A stretch of DNA of 64,000 nucleotides from UBA4416 sp964541155 (GTDB taxonomy: Bacteria; Bacteroidota; Bacteroidia; B-17B0; Aurantibacillaceae). Shown in pieces: positions 51,632 through 60,648 of the stretch (the stretch's first letter is position 1; each line of letters starts with the position of its first letter). The position numbers and the translations under genes are program-made. Under the pieces are notes generated by a model. It made no database searches. It was not told the origin of the DNA and saw nothing but the letters and a program-made list of their open reading frames with translations. Location of the stretch: assembly GCA_964541155.1 (NCBI GenBank), contig CAZIPC010000001.1, forward strand, positions 124,001 through 188,000, given 5' to 3'.

Positions 51632-51961
51632 TTATTTTGTTTGTTCTTTAGCTGGATTTCTGTAATATGTTTTGTCTTCTAAAAACTCATTAATAGAGAT
51701 TAAAGAAGGTTTTGGTAATTTTTCGTAAAATTTAGAAATTTCAATTTGCTCTCTATTTTCAAAAATCTCTTCTAGGTTATCAGAGTGACTAGCAAACTCA
51801 GCTAATTTAGCTGATAATTCTTCTTTCATTTCAGAACTAATTTGGTTAGCACGTTTAGAGATAATAGAAATTGATTCGTAAATATTTCCTGTAGGACCAT
51901 CAAATTTTCTGATATCACGTGTTACTGTACTTGGCTCTGCGTTTGTTTTTTTAAAATCCAT
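51632..51961 (-). CDS. rpoZ: RNA polymerase omega subunit-like protein (Rpb6/RpoZ)
   Basis: A 109-residue protein in the conserved place of the Bacteroidota omega subunit, between bamD and coaBC. The Rpb6/omega signature is the helix pair NIYESISIISKRANQIS (about 26-42) and a following long helix, EMKEELSAKLAEFA. The C-terminus is acidic then basic. Omega binds the beta' subunit in assembly of RNA polymerase. The identity rests mainly on position and the SKRANQIS segment. It starts 4 bases after bamD ends. Confidence 0.82.
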   Translation of the reverse strand: MDFKKTNAEPSTVTRDIRKFDGPTGNIYESISIISKRANQISSEMKEELSAKLAEFASHSDNLEEIFENREQIEISKFYEKLPKPSLISINEFLEDKTYYRNPAKEQTK

Positions 51962-51965
51962 TTGA

Positions 51966-52766
51966 CTATTTATTTAATACTATTTTTTGTTTAATACAAT
52001 TATCATATACTGATTCTGCTTTTTGTAGATAACTGCTTTTAGGGTACAAATCTAGTAATTTTAAATAACTTTCCATAGCTAAATTTAATCTTTCTAACTT
52101 CTTGTTTTCCAAGCTGTTAATAGCTAATTGGTAATATGATTCAATAATAGTGTATAAAATTTCATCTATATGGTTTGATTCTGGAAAATCTTTAATGAAA
52201 TTTTGACCTGATGCTATAGCAGCTTTGTAATCACTAATGTTAAAGTATTGAATGGTAATATCTAATTCTTTTTGTTCTAATTTGTGTCTTAAAAGATCGT
52301 TTATTTTATTACATGAATCTATTCTTGAACTTTCAGGAAATAAGTCTATAAAATTTTGTAGTTCGGCCATTGCATTTTTGGTATCCGTTTGATCTAATTT
52401 ATAAACGGGTGAATTTAGATAGTAGCAATACGCATTCATAAATAAACATTCTTCAGCATGTTTCCCATTTGGGTAACTTCTAAAATAGTTTTTAAAATGA
52501 TATTGAGATAAGCTGTAATCTCCTTGATAATAGTTGCAATACGAGAAATAGTAATATATTTCTTCAGCTTTATCAGATCCTTTGTATACGGGGATTAGTT
52601 CTTCAAATAAGGCAGATGCTTTTATATAATTGCCTTTTTTATAGTATTGCTGAGCTTTTTCTAATTTTAATTCGTAGTTAGAGCTTTTTAAAAGTTTATT
52701 ATATCCATCGCAACTGTATAATCCGATTGCAATACTAAGAATGATGTATATGTAATTTTTTTTCAA
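51966..52766 (-). CDS. bamD: Outer-membrane assembly lipoprotein BamD
   Basis: A 266-residue lipoprotein of the BAM complex, periplasm-facing. The lipoprotein signal ends with Cys 19 (IGLYSCDGYN). Tetratricopeptide repeats follow: KLEKAQQYYKKGNYIKASAL, EEIYYYFSYCNYYQGDYSLS and GKHAEECLFMNAYCYYLNSP, the usual five TPR units. Start is TTG at 52766 and stop is TAG. No in-frame ATG would preserve the signal. A TAtcTTTG box ends 7 bases upstream, within the 80-base gap to the transporter gene. Confidence 0.9.
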   Translation of the reverse strand: MKKNYIYIILSIAIGLYSCDGYNKLLKSSNYELKLEKAQQYYKKGNYIKASALFEELIPVYKGSDKAEEIYYYFSYCNYYQGDYSLSQYHFKNYFRSYPNGKHAEECLFMNAYCYYLNSPVYKLDQTDTKNAMAELQNFIDLFPESSRIDSCNKINDLLRHKLEQKELDITIQYFNISDYKAAIASGQNFIKDFPESNHIDEILYTIIESYYQLAINSLENKKLERLNLAMESYLKLLDLYPKSSYLQKAESVYDNCIKQKIVLNK

Positions 52767-52773
52767 TTTGATA

Positions 52774-52781
52774 CAAAGATA
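52774..52781 (-). promoter_or_regulatory. -7 promoter element 7 bases before bamD
   Basis: An exact TAnnTTTG (TAtcTTTG) on the minus strand just upstream of the TTG start, implying a nearly leaderless transcript for the bamD-rpoZ-coaBC-DUF4835 unit. Confidence 0.45.
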
Positions 52782-52846
52782 AATTATTTAATGAATAATA
52801 GTTGCTTTATTTGTTAAAGAAAGTTACTTCTGTTTTACAAAATAGG

Positions 52847-55800
52847 TTATGATTTTTTTGTTAAAGCATTAAAATTTAGATAAATACTACTTAAAAAATC
52901 AATGGCTTTTTTAAATATATCAAAATAAAGGCTAATCATTAGAGTAATACTCATTATCCAAATAACGGAGATATTAAACCAAAATGTAGGAACCAAATAA
53001 CCTATAAATCTTTTATTTGGTGCGAAAAAATGAGCAGCTCCAAAATTAGATTCTGTAGGATCTAAATATATGGGTTCTATTCTTTGAATTAATTTTCCAT
53101 CGTGTTCCAGGCATCTGTCTCCTAAATCATTGCTATTAAGCATGTATTGGTCTAAAGATTCGTTTGTGTAATCGTCTTTAAGTTTTATGAAATTAGTATT
53201 ACCAATTTCTTTTATTTGATTTTGAATAATAGCATCTTCTTGTTTTCTTGTTTTGTTTTCAAAAACTATATAATGCTCATTAATAAGTAATAAGAATTTT
53301 GATAATGAATCTGAAATTTTAGCTGTGTAATCGTTGGGGTTTAATTTATGAATAGCTTTAAAGATGTATTTGTTATTTAAAAACTGTTGCTCTTTTAATA
53401 GTTCGTTTTTAAGTAAATTAAAATCTCTAGTTAATTCTTCTTGATTTGTTTTTTCTTTTAATAAATTATCAATTTTTAATAATTTGTTTTGGAGTTTTGG
53501 AATCCAATATGCTTTTTTGTATGATGCTATGCTTATTGCTTTATCGAATTTATAGTATCTTTTTTCAAATTTATTTGATTTAAATTGATTAACAGCTAAT
53601 GCTTCAAATGCCCATCGACTTGCCATCATTTCGCCAACTATTGGTACACCTCCTTGTTTTGCTAGGGTTGGATTTAACTTATCAAATTTTACAACAACGC
53701 CCGCTAGTAATAATTGAGGGATGATTAAAAATGGGATTAATATGTATATGGTAATAACACTATTAAAAGCACTTGAAATATTTAGTCCTAGCATGTTTGC
53801 AAAGCAAGAGATTGTAAATAGCACCATCCAGTAATCAGAAAGCATTCCATTTATTTTTAATACATAATTACCAATGATCACAAACGTTAATGTTTGTATG
53901 GCCGATAAAACGAACATAATTATTATTTTACTCCATAAATAACTGCCTTTACTTAAATTTAAAAATGCTTCTCGTTTTCGGATTTTCCTGTCTCGAATTA
54001 TTTCTTCAGCAGAAACGGTTAAGCCTATAAAAAGTGCTACTACAACAGACATAAATAGATAAGCTGGAATATTTTCGTTTTCGCGATAAATATATCCTTT
54101 AGTATTGTCAGCATCTGTATTATAAAATCTTATTAAATAAGCCAGAATAAAAGCTAGTAGTGGAGCTTCGATAAAGTTAATTAATAAGTATTGTAAGTTT
54201 GTTAATTTACTTAAAACATCTCTTGTAATAAATACTTTAAATTGCTTAATTGCATTTGGTATTTTAAATATTGTTTCAGGTATTTCGTGTTGATGTTTTA
54301 TTGGATGGAGATTTGGTTCAATATTTTGAATATAGTGTTTATTCCATTCTTCAGGGCTTGTTTTACGATTTCTTGTAATGTTTCCGTATTCATCTAAAAC
54401 TTTACTTTCGATGATATTAAATATTAGTTCTGGATTTACATTACCGCAATGATAACATTCTCCTTCATCTGCATTTACATGTTGTATTTGTTTTTTAAAA
54501 TAAGAAACTGCATCAACAGGGTTGCCATAATAAATAGGATATCCACCTACATCTAATATTTGTAGTCGGTCAAACATTTTAAAAATATCGGATGAAGGTT
54601 GATGAATAACCACAAAAATTAATTTTCCTTTTAATGATAATTCTTTTAAAAGATCCATAATATTTTCAGAATCTCTTGAAGATAGACCAGAGGTAGGTTC
54701 ATCAATAAAAAGAACAGAAGGTTCTCTAATTAATTCTAGTCCTATATTTAATCGTTTTCTTTGTCCTCCAGATATTGTTTTTTCGAGCGATGAGCCAACT
54801 TTTAAATTAGTTGTTTCTGTTAATCCTAAATCGGCTAATAAAGTGTGGCATTTTTTTTCTATGTCTTCATCTGTTAAATTTCCGAAGCATAGTTTAGCAT
54901 TGTAAAATAAATTTTGATAAACCGTTAATTCTTCAATCAATAAATCATCCTGAGATACGTGCCCGATAAGCCCTTCTACAAATTTTTTATCATTATGAAT
55001 ATTTCTTCCATTAATTAAAACTTCACCTTTACTCGGAGCATCAATCCCATTTAATACATTTAAAAGAGTTGATTTTCCAGCTCCAGATCCACCCATTATT
55101 CCTATTAGTTTACCACTTTCTTCATTAATATTAATGTGTCTTAAGCCTATTTTGCCACTTTTAAATTTAAATTCAATATTTTTTGCTTCAAAAGTTATAT
55201 GAGCTTTATTTTTATCTTCTAAAAAGCAGCTAATAATATCACTATAATAAATTGGTTTAATTTTTGAATTTTTAAAAGATGATCCAGGTGTTAATATATG
55301 AACTCTGTTACTAGAAATAACTTGACCATTTATTTGTAATTCAGTATTTCCAAATATTCGCAAGGCGTATATCCCAACACTATTTATTTTATTTATTCTA
55401 ATATCTGATATTAAGCCATCACAGTAAATATGTTTACTATTGTTGTTATATCCGTTTGGTTTGTTGTTTATTACCAGGATATTTGATGAATTTGGTATTT
55501 TTTCATAAGTGTCTTCAATAAGATGCTTTAATTGAAAGTATTCATTTTGAGAAATATTAAATGTTTGTGCTACAGTTAATGCAAATTCGTTTTCTTGTTC
55601 TGATATGTCATCAGAAGCATACATAAATTCTAATAAACGAATTAAAACAATTATTTTTTGAGTTTGTTCTAATTCTTGATTTATCTGAGTACAAATACGA
55701 AGTACTTTTACTGAATTGAGAGATGTTTTTTTTGCGGTACCATCTTTTTTTGAAGAACTTGTATGATGTAATTCAATAAAATTATCAAAAATATGTAAGT

Positions 55801-55936
55801 ATTTTTCTACTTGTTCTTTATTTAATTGTTGTTTCAAAAAAGATTCAACAATAGAACGTCCTATATTACTAATTCCATCCACATTAGCAATAATTGCAAA
55901 CATTTGCATTAAGGCACGAAGTATTCGTTCGCTCAT
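52847..55936 (-). CDS. ABCG-type ABC transporter with N-terminal TerB-like domain, ATPase and permease in one chain
   Basis: A 1029-residue inner-membrane protein. Residues 1-150 are a helical TerB-like domain (AIIANVDGISNIGR, MYASDDISEQENEFALTVA). Residues 165-260 form a small beta domain. The ATPase has Walker A MGGSGAGKST (281-290), signature ISGGQRKRL (388-396) and Walker B VLFIDEP (408-414). A CYHCGN motif (494-499) follows. An ABCG permease with six helices is interrupted by a large coiled-coil insertion (about 760-890). This complete half-transporter would work as a dimer. The substrate is unknown. It lies upstream of bamD, with a separate promoter between them. Confidence 0.82.
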   Translation of the reverse strand: MSERILRALMQMFAIIANVDGISNIGRSIVESFLKQQLNKEQVEKYLHIFDNFIELHHTSSSKKDGTAKKTSLNSVKVLRICTQINQELEQTQKIIVLIRLLEFMYASDDISEQENEFALTVAQTFNISQNEYFQLKHLIEDTYEKIPNSSNILVINNKPNGYNNNSKHIYCDGLISDIRINKINSVGIYALRIFGNTELQINGQVISSNRVHILTPGSSFKNSKIKPIYYSDIISCFLEDKNKAHITFEAKNIEFKFKSGKIGLRHININEESGKLIGIMGGSGAGKSTLLNVLNGIDAPSKGEVLINGRNIHNDKKFVEGLIGHVSQDDLLIEELTVYQNLFYNAKLCFGNLTDEDIEKKCHTLLADLGLTETTNLKVGSSLEKTISGGQRKRLNIGLELIREPSVLFIDEPTSGLSSRDSENIMDLLKELSLKGKLIFVVIHQPSSDIFKMFDRLQILDVGGYPIYYGNPVDAVSYFKKQIQHVNADEGECYHCGNVNPELIFNIIESKVLDEYGNITRNRKTSPEEWNKHYIQNIEPNLHPIKHQHEIPETIFKIPNAIKQFKVFITRDVLSKLTNLQYLLINFIEAPLLAFILAYLIRFYNTDADNTKGYIYRENENIPAYLFMSVVVALFIGLTVSAEEIIRDRKIRKREAFLNLSKGSYLWSKIIIMFVLSAIQTLTFVIIGNYVLKINGMLSDYWMVLFTISCFANMLGLNISSAFNSVITIYILIPFLIIPQLLLAGVVVKFDKLNPTLAKQGGVPIVGEMMASRWAFEALAVNQFKSNKFEKRYYKFDKAISIASYKKAYWIPKLQNKLLKIDNLLKEKTNQEELTRDFNLLKNELLKEQQFLNNKYIFKAIHKLNPNDYTAKISDSLSKFLLLINEHYIVFENKTRKQEDAIIQNQIKEIGNTNFIKLKDDYTNESLDQYMLNSNDLGDRCLEHDGKLIQRIEPIYLDPTESNFGAAHFFAPNKRFIGYLVPTFWFNISVIWIMSITLMISLYFDIFKKAIDFLSSIYLNFNALTKKS

Positions 55937-56004
55937 AGTTTTATTAGAAAAATTATAGTGTAATAATTAAATAAGCAATATACTAAATATTTGATAAATT
56001 AAAA

Positions 56005-56033
56005 TTGATTATTTTATAAAAGCTTTAAATTTG
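56005..56033 (+). promoter_or_regulatory. Promoter of the PIF1-like helicase gene (TTG-N18-TAaaTTTG)
   Basis: TTG (56005-56007) and an exact TAnnTTTG (56026-56033) are 18 bases apart, the best match to the Bacteroidota consensus in the window. The box ends 8 bases before the ATG. Confidence 0.65.
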
Positions 56034-56041
56034 TTTTACAA

Positions 56042-58330
56042 ATGAATAATGCCTTTTCAAATTATACTGCTGCTGAACTTGCTGCAAAATGTATCAACCA
56101 AACTAGTAAACCAGTTTTTTTAACTGGTAAAGCAGGAACAGGAAAAACTACATTTTTAAAAAATATTATAGAGCATACACATAAAAATACTATAGTTGTT
56201 GCTCCAACAGGAATTGCTGCTATTAATGCAGGTGGAGTAACTATTCATTCTCTATTTGGTATTCCATTTGGTTTATTTATTCCTGATAGTAATTTTAAAA
56301 TAGAATCGCCTCAACTAAAAATACATACACCTTTTACTATGGTTAAACATTTAAATATGCGCGATCAAAAAAGAAGGTTACTTCAAGAGTTAGAACTTTT
56401 AATTATAGATGAAGTGAGTATGTTGAGGGCTGATTTACTAGATACAATTGATTTTGTTTTAAAAAACACTAGAAGACAAAATCATAAACCATTTGGAGGA
56501 GTACAAGTACTTTTTATTGGAGATTTAATGCAATTGCCTCCAGTTGTTAAAGAAGAAGAGTGGAACGTGTTGAGAAATTATTATAACAGTGTTTATTTTT
56601 TTGACGCACAAGTTTTAAAAAATGAAAAACCGGTATATATAGAATTAGATAAAATTTATCGTCAATCAGATAATACATTTATAAATTTATTAAATAATTT
56701 AAGGAATAATAAAGTAACACAAGCTGATATTGATTTATTAAACAATTATTATAAACCTGATTTTAAATCATCTTCGGTACTAAATATTATTACATTAACA
56801 ACACATAACCAAAAAGCCGATACATTAAATAAATCGGCTTTAGCTGAATTAAAAGGTAATTCATATTTTTTTAATGCAAAAATAGAAGGTGATTTTAATG
56901 AACATGCTTATCCAGTTGAACAGTGTTTAGAATTAAAAATTAATGCTCAAGTAATGTTTATAAAAAACGATCCCAGTGGTAAGCAACAATTTTTTAATGG
57001 AAAAATAGGCATTATATCTGCTATTAACGATAAAGAAATTGAAGTTGATTTTAATGATGGTTCTAAACCTTTTTTATTAGAACTATATCAGTGGAATAAT
57101 ATTAGATACGATTTAAATGAATTAACTCATGAAATTGATGAAAATATTATAGGAACATTTTTGCAATTTCCAATTAAATTGGCATGGGCTATTACAGTTC
57201 ATAAAAGTCAAGGATTAACATTTGAAAAAGCAATTTTAGATATTAATAGGGCATTTGCTCCAGGGCAAGTTTATGTGGCTTTGTCGCGTTTAAAATCTTT
57301 AGATGGATTAGTTTTAACTTCTCCAATTCAATTTACGGCAATATCTCAAGATAAATTATTAGTTGATTATGCTGATAAAAAGCCAAAAACAGAGGAAATT
57401 AAACATCTCATTAATAGTGAAACAGTTTCTTTTTTAAAATCTTACTTTTTAAAATCTTATGATTTTGTTTGGCTATATACTTGTTTAAAAAATCATGTAT
57501 CAAGTTATACAATGACTGATAAGTCTAATAAACAAAAGCACAATGATTGGGCAAAAGAATTATTAGACAAATTTGAACCAATAAAATTAAATTCAGAAAA
57601 ATTTACTGTTCAGTTGACTCAAATTTTTTTGAATGTAGATACTGATTATTTGAAGATACTTCATACTAGGCATTATGCTGCTAAAAATTATTTTTATCCT
57701 ATACTAAAAGAATTATCTAAATTTATTTTAATACATATTGAATTGTTAAAAGAGGAGAAACAAATTAAAGTATATTTAGAAGAATTATTAGAATTAGAAG
57801 GGTTAATATATAAACATATTCAGTTATTAGATAAAACTTCAGTTGTAATTGATAATATCTTAAATAATGTTGAATTTGATAAACGGCAATTGAAAATGAA
57901 CGCAAATCAAAATGAACGCCTAGAAATTATTAGACAAACTATTGCCATTTCTCATAAAGTTGCTTTTGAAGAAAGAAAAACAAAAAAGCAGATTGATAAA
58001 AAGAATAAAGAAAAACTTAAAAAATTATCTAAACCAGATACTAAGGAAATTAGTTTTAATTTATACAAATTGGGTAAAACTATTGAAGAAATTTCAAAAG
58101 AAAGAAATTTAGGAATATCTACTGTTGAAACTCATATTTCACACTATGTGAGTTTAGGATTAATTCCTGTTACACAGTTTGTTAACAAAGATAAATTGGA
58201 TGCAATTATTCAATGCGCAAAAGAATTTGATTCAAAATTAGCTTTAATTAAACAGAATTTAGGAGATGAGTATTCATATACTGAAATTAAATTTGCAGTA
58301 GCTTCTCAAAAATTTTTAAATAATAAATAA
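56042..58330 (+). CDS. PIF1-like superfamily 1 helicase with C-terminal HTH domain
   Basis: A 762-residue cytosolic DNA helicase. Walker A is GKAGTGKTTF (29-38), Walker B ELLIIDEVSML, then GDLMQLPPV (motif III), an RQ-containing motif IV, and the C-terminal AITVHKSQGLTFEKAILDI and YVALSRLKSLDGL. After the helicase core (about 1-450) comes a helical region and a C-terminal HTH_40-type winged helix (YKLGKTIEEISKERNLGIST, about 675-694), as in RecQ/PIF1-like proteins of this phylum. A role in replication-fork or G-quadruplex handling is likely. Confidence 0.9.
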   Translation: MNNAFSNYTAAELAAKCINQTSKPVFLTGKAGTGKTTFLKNIIEHTHKNTIVVAPTGIAAINAGGVTIHSLFGIPFGLFIPDSNFKIESPQLKIHTPFTMVKHLNMRDQKRRLLQELELLIIDEVSMLRADLLDTIDFVLKNTRRQNHKPFGGVQVLFIGDLMQLPPVVKEEEWNVLRNYYNSVYFFDAQVLKNEKPVYIELDKIYRQSDNTFINLLNNLRNNKVTQADIDLLNNYYKPDFKSSSVLNIITLTTHNQKADTLNKSALAELKGNSYFFNAKIEGDFNEHAYPVEQCLELKINAQVMFIKNDPSGKQQFFNGKIGIISAINDKEIEVDFNDGSKPFLLELYQWNNIRYDLNELTHEIDENIIGTFLQFPIKLAWAITVHKSQGLTFEKAILDINRAFAPGQVYVALSRLKSLDGLVLTSPIQFTAISQDKLLVDYADKKPKTEEIKHLINSETVSFLKSYFLKSYDFVWLYTCLKNHVSSYTMTDKSNKQKHNDWAKELLDKFEPIKLNSEKFTVQLTQIFLNVDTDYLKILHTRHYAAKNYFYPILKELSKFILIHIELLKEEKQIKVYLEELLELEGLIYKHIQLLDKTSVVIDNILNNVEFDKRQLKMNANQNERLEIIRQTIAISHKVAFEERKTKKQIDKKNKEKLKKLSKPDTKEISFNLYKLGKTIEEISKERNLGISTVETHISHYVSLGLIPVTQFVNKDKLDAIIQCAKEFDSKLALIKQNLGDEYSYTEIKFAVASQKFLNNK

Positions 58331-58361
58331 AAAACGCTCTTTATATTATAAAGAGCGTTTT
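58331..58361. terminator. Bidirectional terminator between the helicase gene and efp
   Basis: A perfect 14-bp stem (AAAACGCTCTTTAT/ATAAAGAGCGTTTT) with a 3-base loop and T runs on both sides. It lies 19 bases beyond the TAA that follows the EF-P tail on the minus strand. Confidence 0.88.
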
Positions 58362-58380
58362 ATGATAAATTTAAAATAAG

Positions 58381-58410
58381 TTATTTCATAACTCTTTCAA
58401 CATATTCTCA
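58381..58410 (-). other. Untranslated or read-through EF-P C-terminal tail after an in-frame TGA
   Basis: After the TGA at 58408-58410 the same frame continues GAA TAT GTT GAA AGA GTT, then ATG AAA and TAA (58381-58383), encoding EYVERVMK. E. coli EF-P ends TGEYVSRVK, so the TGA occupies the glycine codon and the tail is otherwise intact. A single G-to-T change in GGA would explain it. Confidence 0.9.
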
Positions 58411-58935
58411 AGTTTCTGTATTAATTTTTAATTTATCGCCAATAGCAACAAATATTGGAACTTGTATTTTTATACCATTTCCTACTTCGGCAGTTTTTAA
58501 AGATTTTCCTTTTACTCCATCCTCAGTGTATGTTACTTCTAATTCTACATATAACGGAAGAGAACCATTTAATGGTTTTTCATTTTCATCAAAACGTATT
58601 TTCAATAACATTCCTTCTTCTAAAAATTGAATGCTATCAGCAAATAAAATTTTAGGAATGTGTAATTGATCATATGTTTCTTGATTCATACATACTAAGA
58701 AATCTCCTTCCATAAATAAATATTGCATTTCATGCTCATCAACTCTAATCAAATCTACTTTTTCTCCTGAGCGAAATCTAACTTCACTTTGTTTTCCAGT
58801 TTCTACATTTCTACATTTAACAGAATATATTGCATTTCCTTTTCCGGGTGTAATATGATCGTAGTCTAATATCTGTAGTAATTCATTGTTGTAACGTATA
58901 AATGCGTTTCTTGAAATATCGGATGTTGTAGCCAT
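58408..58935 (-). CDS. efp: Elongation factor P, ending at an internal TGA
   Basis: EF-P relieves ribosomes stalled at proline runs by binding between the P and E sites. The open frame gives 175 residues: the N-terminal KOW-like domain with the loop lysine K32 in HITPGKGNA, domain II and domain III (YVELEVTYTEDGVKGKSLK, then IKIQVPIFVAIGDKLKINTET). The family has about 185-188. The stop is a TGA at the position of a nearly invariant glycine, and the missing nine residues are encoded right behind it. The protein is either 9 residues short, loses the last strand of domain III, or is completed by decoding the TGA. The ATG is at 58935. Confidence 0.9.
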   Translation of the reverse strand: MATTSDISRNAFIRYNNELLQILDYDHITPGKGNAIYSVKCRNVETGKQSEVRFRSGEKVDLIRVDEHEMQYLFMEGDFLVCMNQETYDQLHIPKILFADSIQFLEEGMLLKIRFDENEKPLNGSLPLYVELEVTYTEDGVKGKSLKTAEVGNGIKIQVPIFVAIGDKLKINTET

Positions 58936-58987
58936 AATTTATTTTTTAGGTAGGAAAGATAGGGTGTTGATTTGAGATAGGCAAAAA

Positions 58988-59929
58988 TTATTTTAAAACA
59001 TTAATCATTTTTTCAGCAATAAGTTTACTCATTTTGTAATTAGATTCATGTGTCCAGCCTGCAATATGTGGAGTTAAGATAACTTTTTGACTTTTTATAA
59101 GGTATTGCATTGCTTGTGGTAGAGTAGTAGAGTCAATATTTTCAAAAGAAGTTGATTCGTATTCTAATACATCTAAACATGCACCCAATACTTTTCCAGT
59201 TTCCATATGTTTTACTAAATCTTCAGTGTTTAAACATTTTCCTCGAGCTGTATTTATAATATATATGTTTTTTTTAAATTTTGAAATAAAAGCATCATTT
59301 ATGTAATAAGTGGTTTCGGGAGTTAGTGGTAAATGGATACTTACAATATCTGCTTCATGGTATATTTCTTCTAATGTTGACTCAATAATATGATTGTTAC
59401 TAAAGTTAGTTTTAATGGTATCGTGGGCTAAAATTTTACAACCAAAACCTTGAAGTTTTTCGGCAAATGCTGATCCCATATTTCCATAACCTATAATAGC
59501 TATTGTTTTATGTTTTATTTCGTAACCTCTATTTTCAGCTCTTTTCCAAATACCATTTCGTACTTCTGTATCACCTTTTTTTAAGTTGTTTAATAACATT
59601 AATAACATTCCCAAGGTATGTTCGCCTACCGCATCTCTATTTCCTTCAGGAGCACTTACGCATGTTATTCCTTTACTTTTAGCATATAATACATCAATGT
59701 TTTCCATTCCGGCGCCTACACGGCCTATACATTTTAGATTATGTGCTAAATCAATAATTTCTTTTGTGAATTTAAATTTACTTCTAATTACAACTCCTTC
59801 GTAATTTGGTAATATTTCTATAAGTTCTTCTTTAGATTTATCCCATAATAAATCGCAAAGAAAACCAGCTTTTATTAGTGTTTCGTGCAGTATTTCGTGA
59901 TTAGAGTCAATACAAAGAATTTTTTTCAT
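58988..59929 (-). CDS. D-2-hydroxyacid dehydrogenase (SerA-like)
   Basis: A 313-residue NAD-dependent oxidoreductase. The cofactor site is IAIIGYGNMGSAFAEKL (about 143-159). The catalytic residues are R in INTARGKCL, E in LDVLEYE and H in VILTPHIAGWT. It lacks the ACT regulatory domain of large SerA proteins and is of the short type. It may be 3-phosphoglycerate dehydrogenase or another 2-hydroxyacid dehydrogenase; no serine-pathway neighbours help decide. The gene starts 11 bases after queE. Confidence 0.85.
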   Translation of the reverse strand: MKKILCIDSNHEILHETLIKAGFLCDLLWDKSKEELIEILPNYEGVVIRSKFKFTKEIIDLAHNLKCIGRVGAGMENIDVLYAKSKGITCVSAPEGNRDAVGEHTLGMLLMLLNNLKKGDTEVRNGIWKRAENRGYEIKHKTIAIIGYGNMGSAFAEKLQGFGCKILAHDTIKTNFSNNHIIESTLEEIYHEADIVSIHLPLTPETTYYINDAFISKFKKNIYIINTARGKCLNTEDLVKHMETGKVLGACLDVLEYESTSFENIDSTTLPQAMQYLIKSQKVILTPHIAGWTHESNYKMSKLIAEKMINVLK

Positions 59930-59940
59930 GTTATAAATTC

Positions 59941-60594
59941 TTAAGGTATATCTATGTATTTATGAGTTTGTAAGGAAATCATCCAACGAGGATGTTGTTT
60001 AACGTATTCTACAATTAATGGAGTTATTTCGTGTCGTTTACTCCACTCGGGTTGTAAATATAAAAAGCAATCTTTACTAACCTTTGCTGCTTGTTCTTCT
60101 GCCCAAATAAAATCATGTTTATTAAATACAATAATTTTTAATTCGTTAGCTTCTTTATAATTATTTTCTTTAGGCAACATTGTTTTTTTAGGAGATAAAC
60201 AAATCCAATCCCAATTTCCACTTAATGTATATGCTCCAGATGTTTCTATATAGGTTTGTATGTGATGTTGTTTTAATAGGGTTGTTAAATGTATTAAATT
60301 GTAAATTAATGGTTCTCCTCCAGTAACAACCACTGCAGGTGTTTTACTTTTTAAAACATGATTTAAAATTATTTCCGTATCAGTTAAGGGATGTAAAGTT
60401 GCATCCCAACTTTCTTTTACATCGCACCAATGACAGCCAACATCACATCCTCCAATACGAATAAAATAAGCTGCTTTTCCGGTATTGTAACCTTCTCCTT
60501 GAATGGTATAGAATTCTTCCATTAAAGGAAGCAATTTGCCATCATTTAGTAATTGTTCTTGTTCTGTATTTAATCCACTTAATTTATAATTCAC
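59941..60594 (-). CDS. queE: 7-carboxy-7-deazaguanine synthase
   Basis: A 217-residue radical SAM enzyme of the queuosine/7-deazaguanine pathway. It makes the 7-carboxy-7-deazaguanine ring from carboxy-tetrahydropterin. The radical-SAM cluster motif is C50-x3-C54-x2-C57 in IGGCDVGCHWCDV. The upstream MEEFYTIQGEGYNTGKAAYF is the QueE entry, and VVTGGEPL follows. Start is GTG at 60594, the only start giving the usual N-terminal length. No other que gene is present. Confidence 0.93.
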   Translation of the reverse strand: MNYKLSGLNTEQEQLLNDGKLLPLMEEFYTIQGEGYNTGKAAYFIRIGGCDVGCHWCDVKESWDATLHPLTDTEIILNHVLKSKTPAVVVTGGEPLIYNLIHLTTLLKQHHIQTYIETSGAYTLSGNWDWICLSPKKTMLPKENNYKEANELKIIVFNKHDFIWAEEQAAKVSKDCFLYLQPEWSKRHEITPLIVEYVKQHPRWMISLQTHKYIDIP

Positions 60595-60648
60595 TTCAAA
60601 TATTTTACTTGTAATAATGATAATTATTTAATTTGAGCTACCATTATT

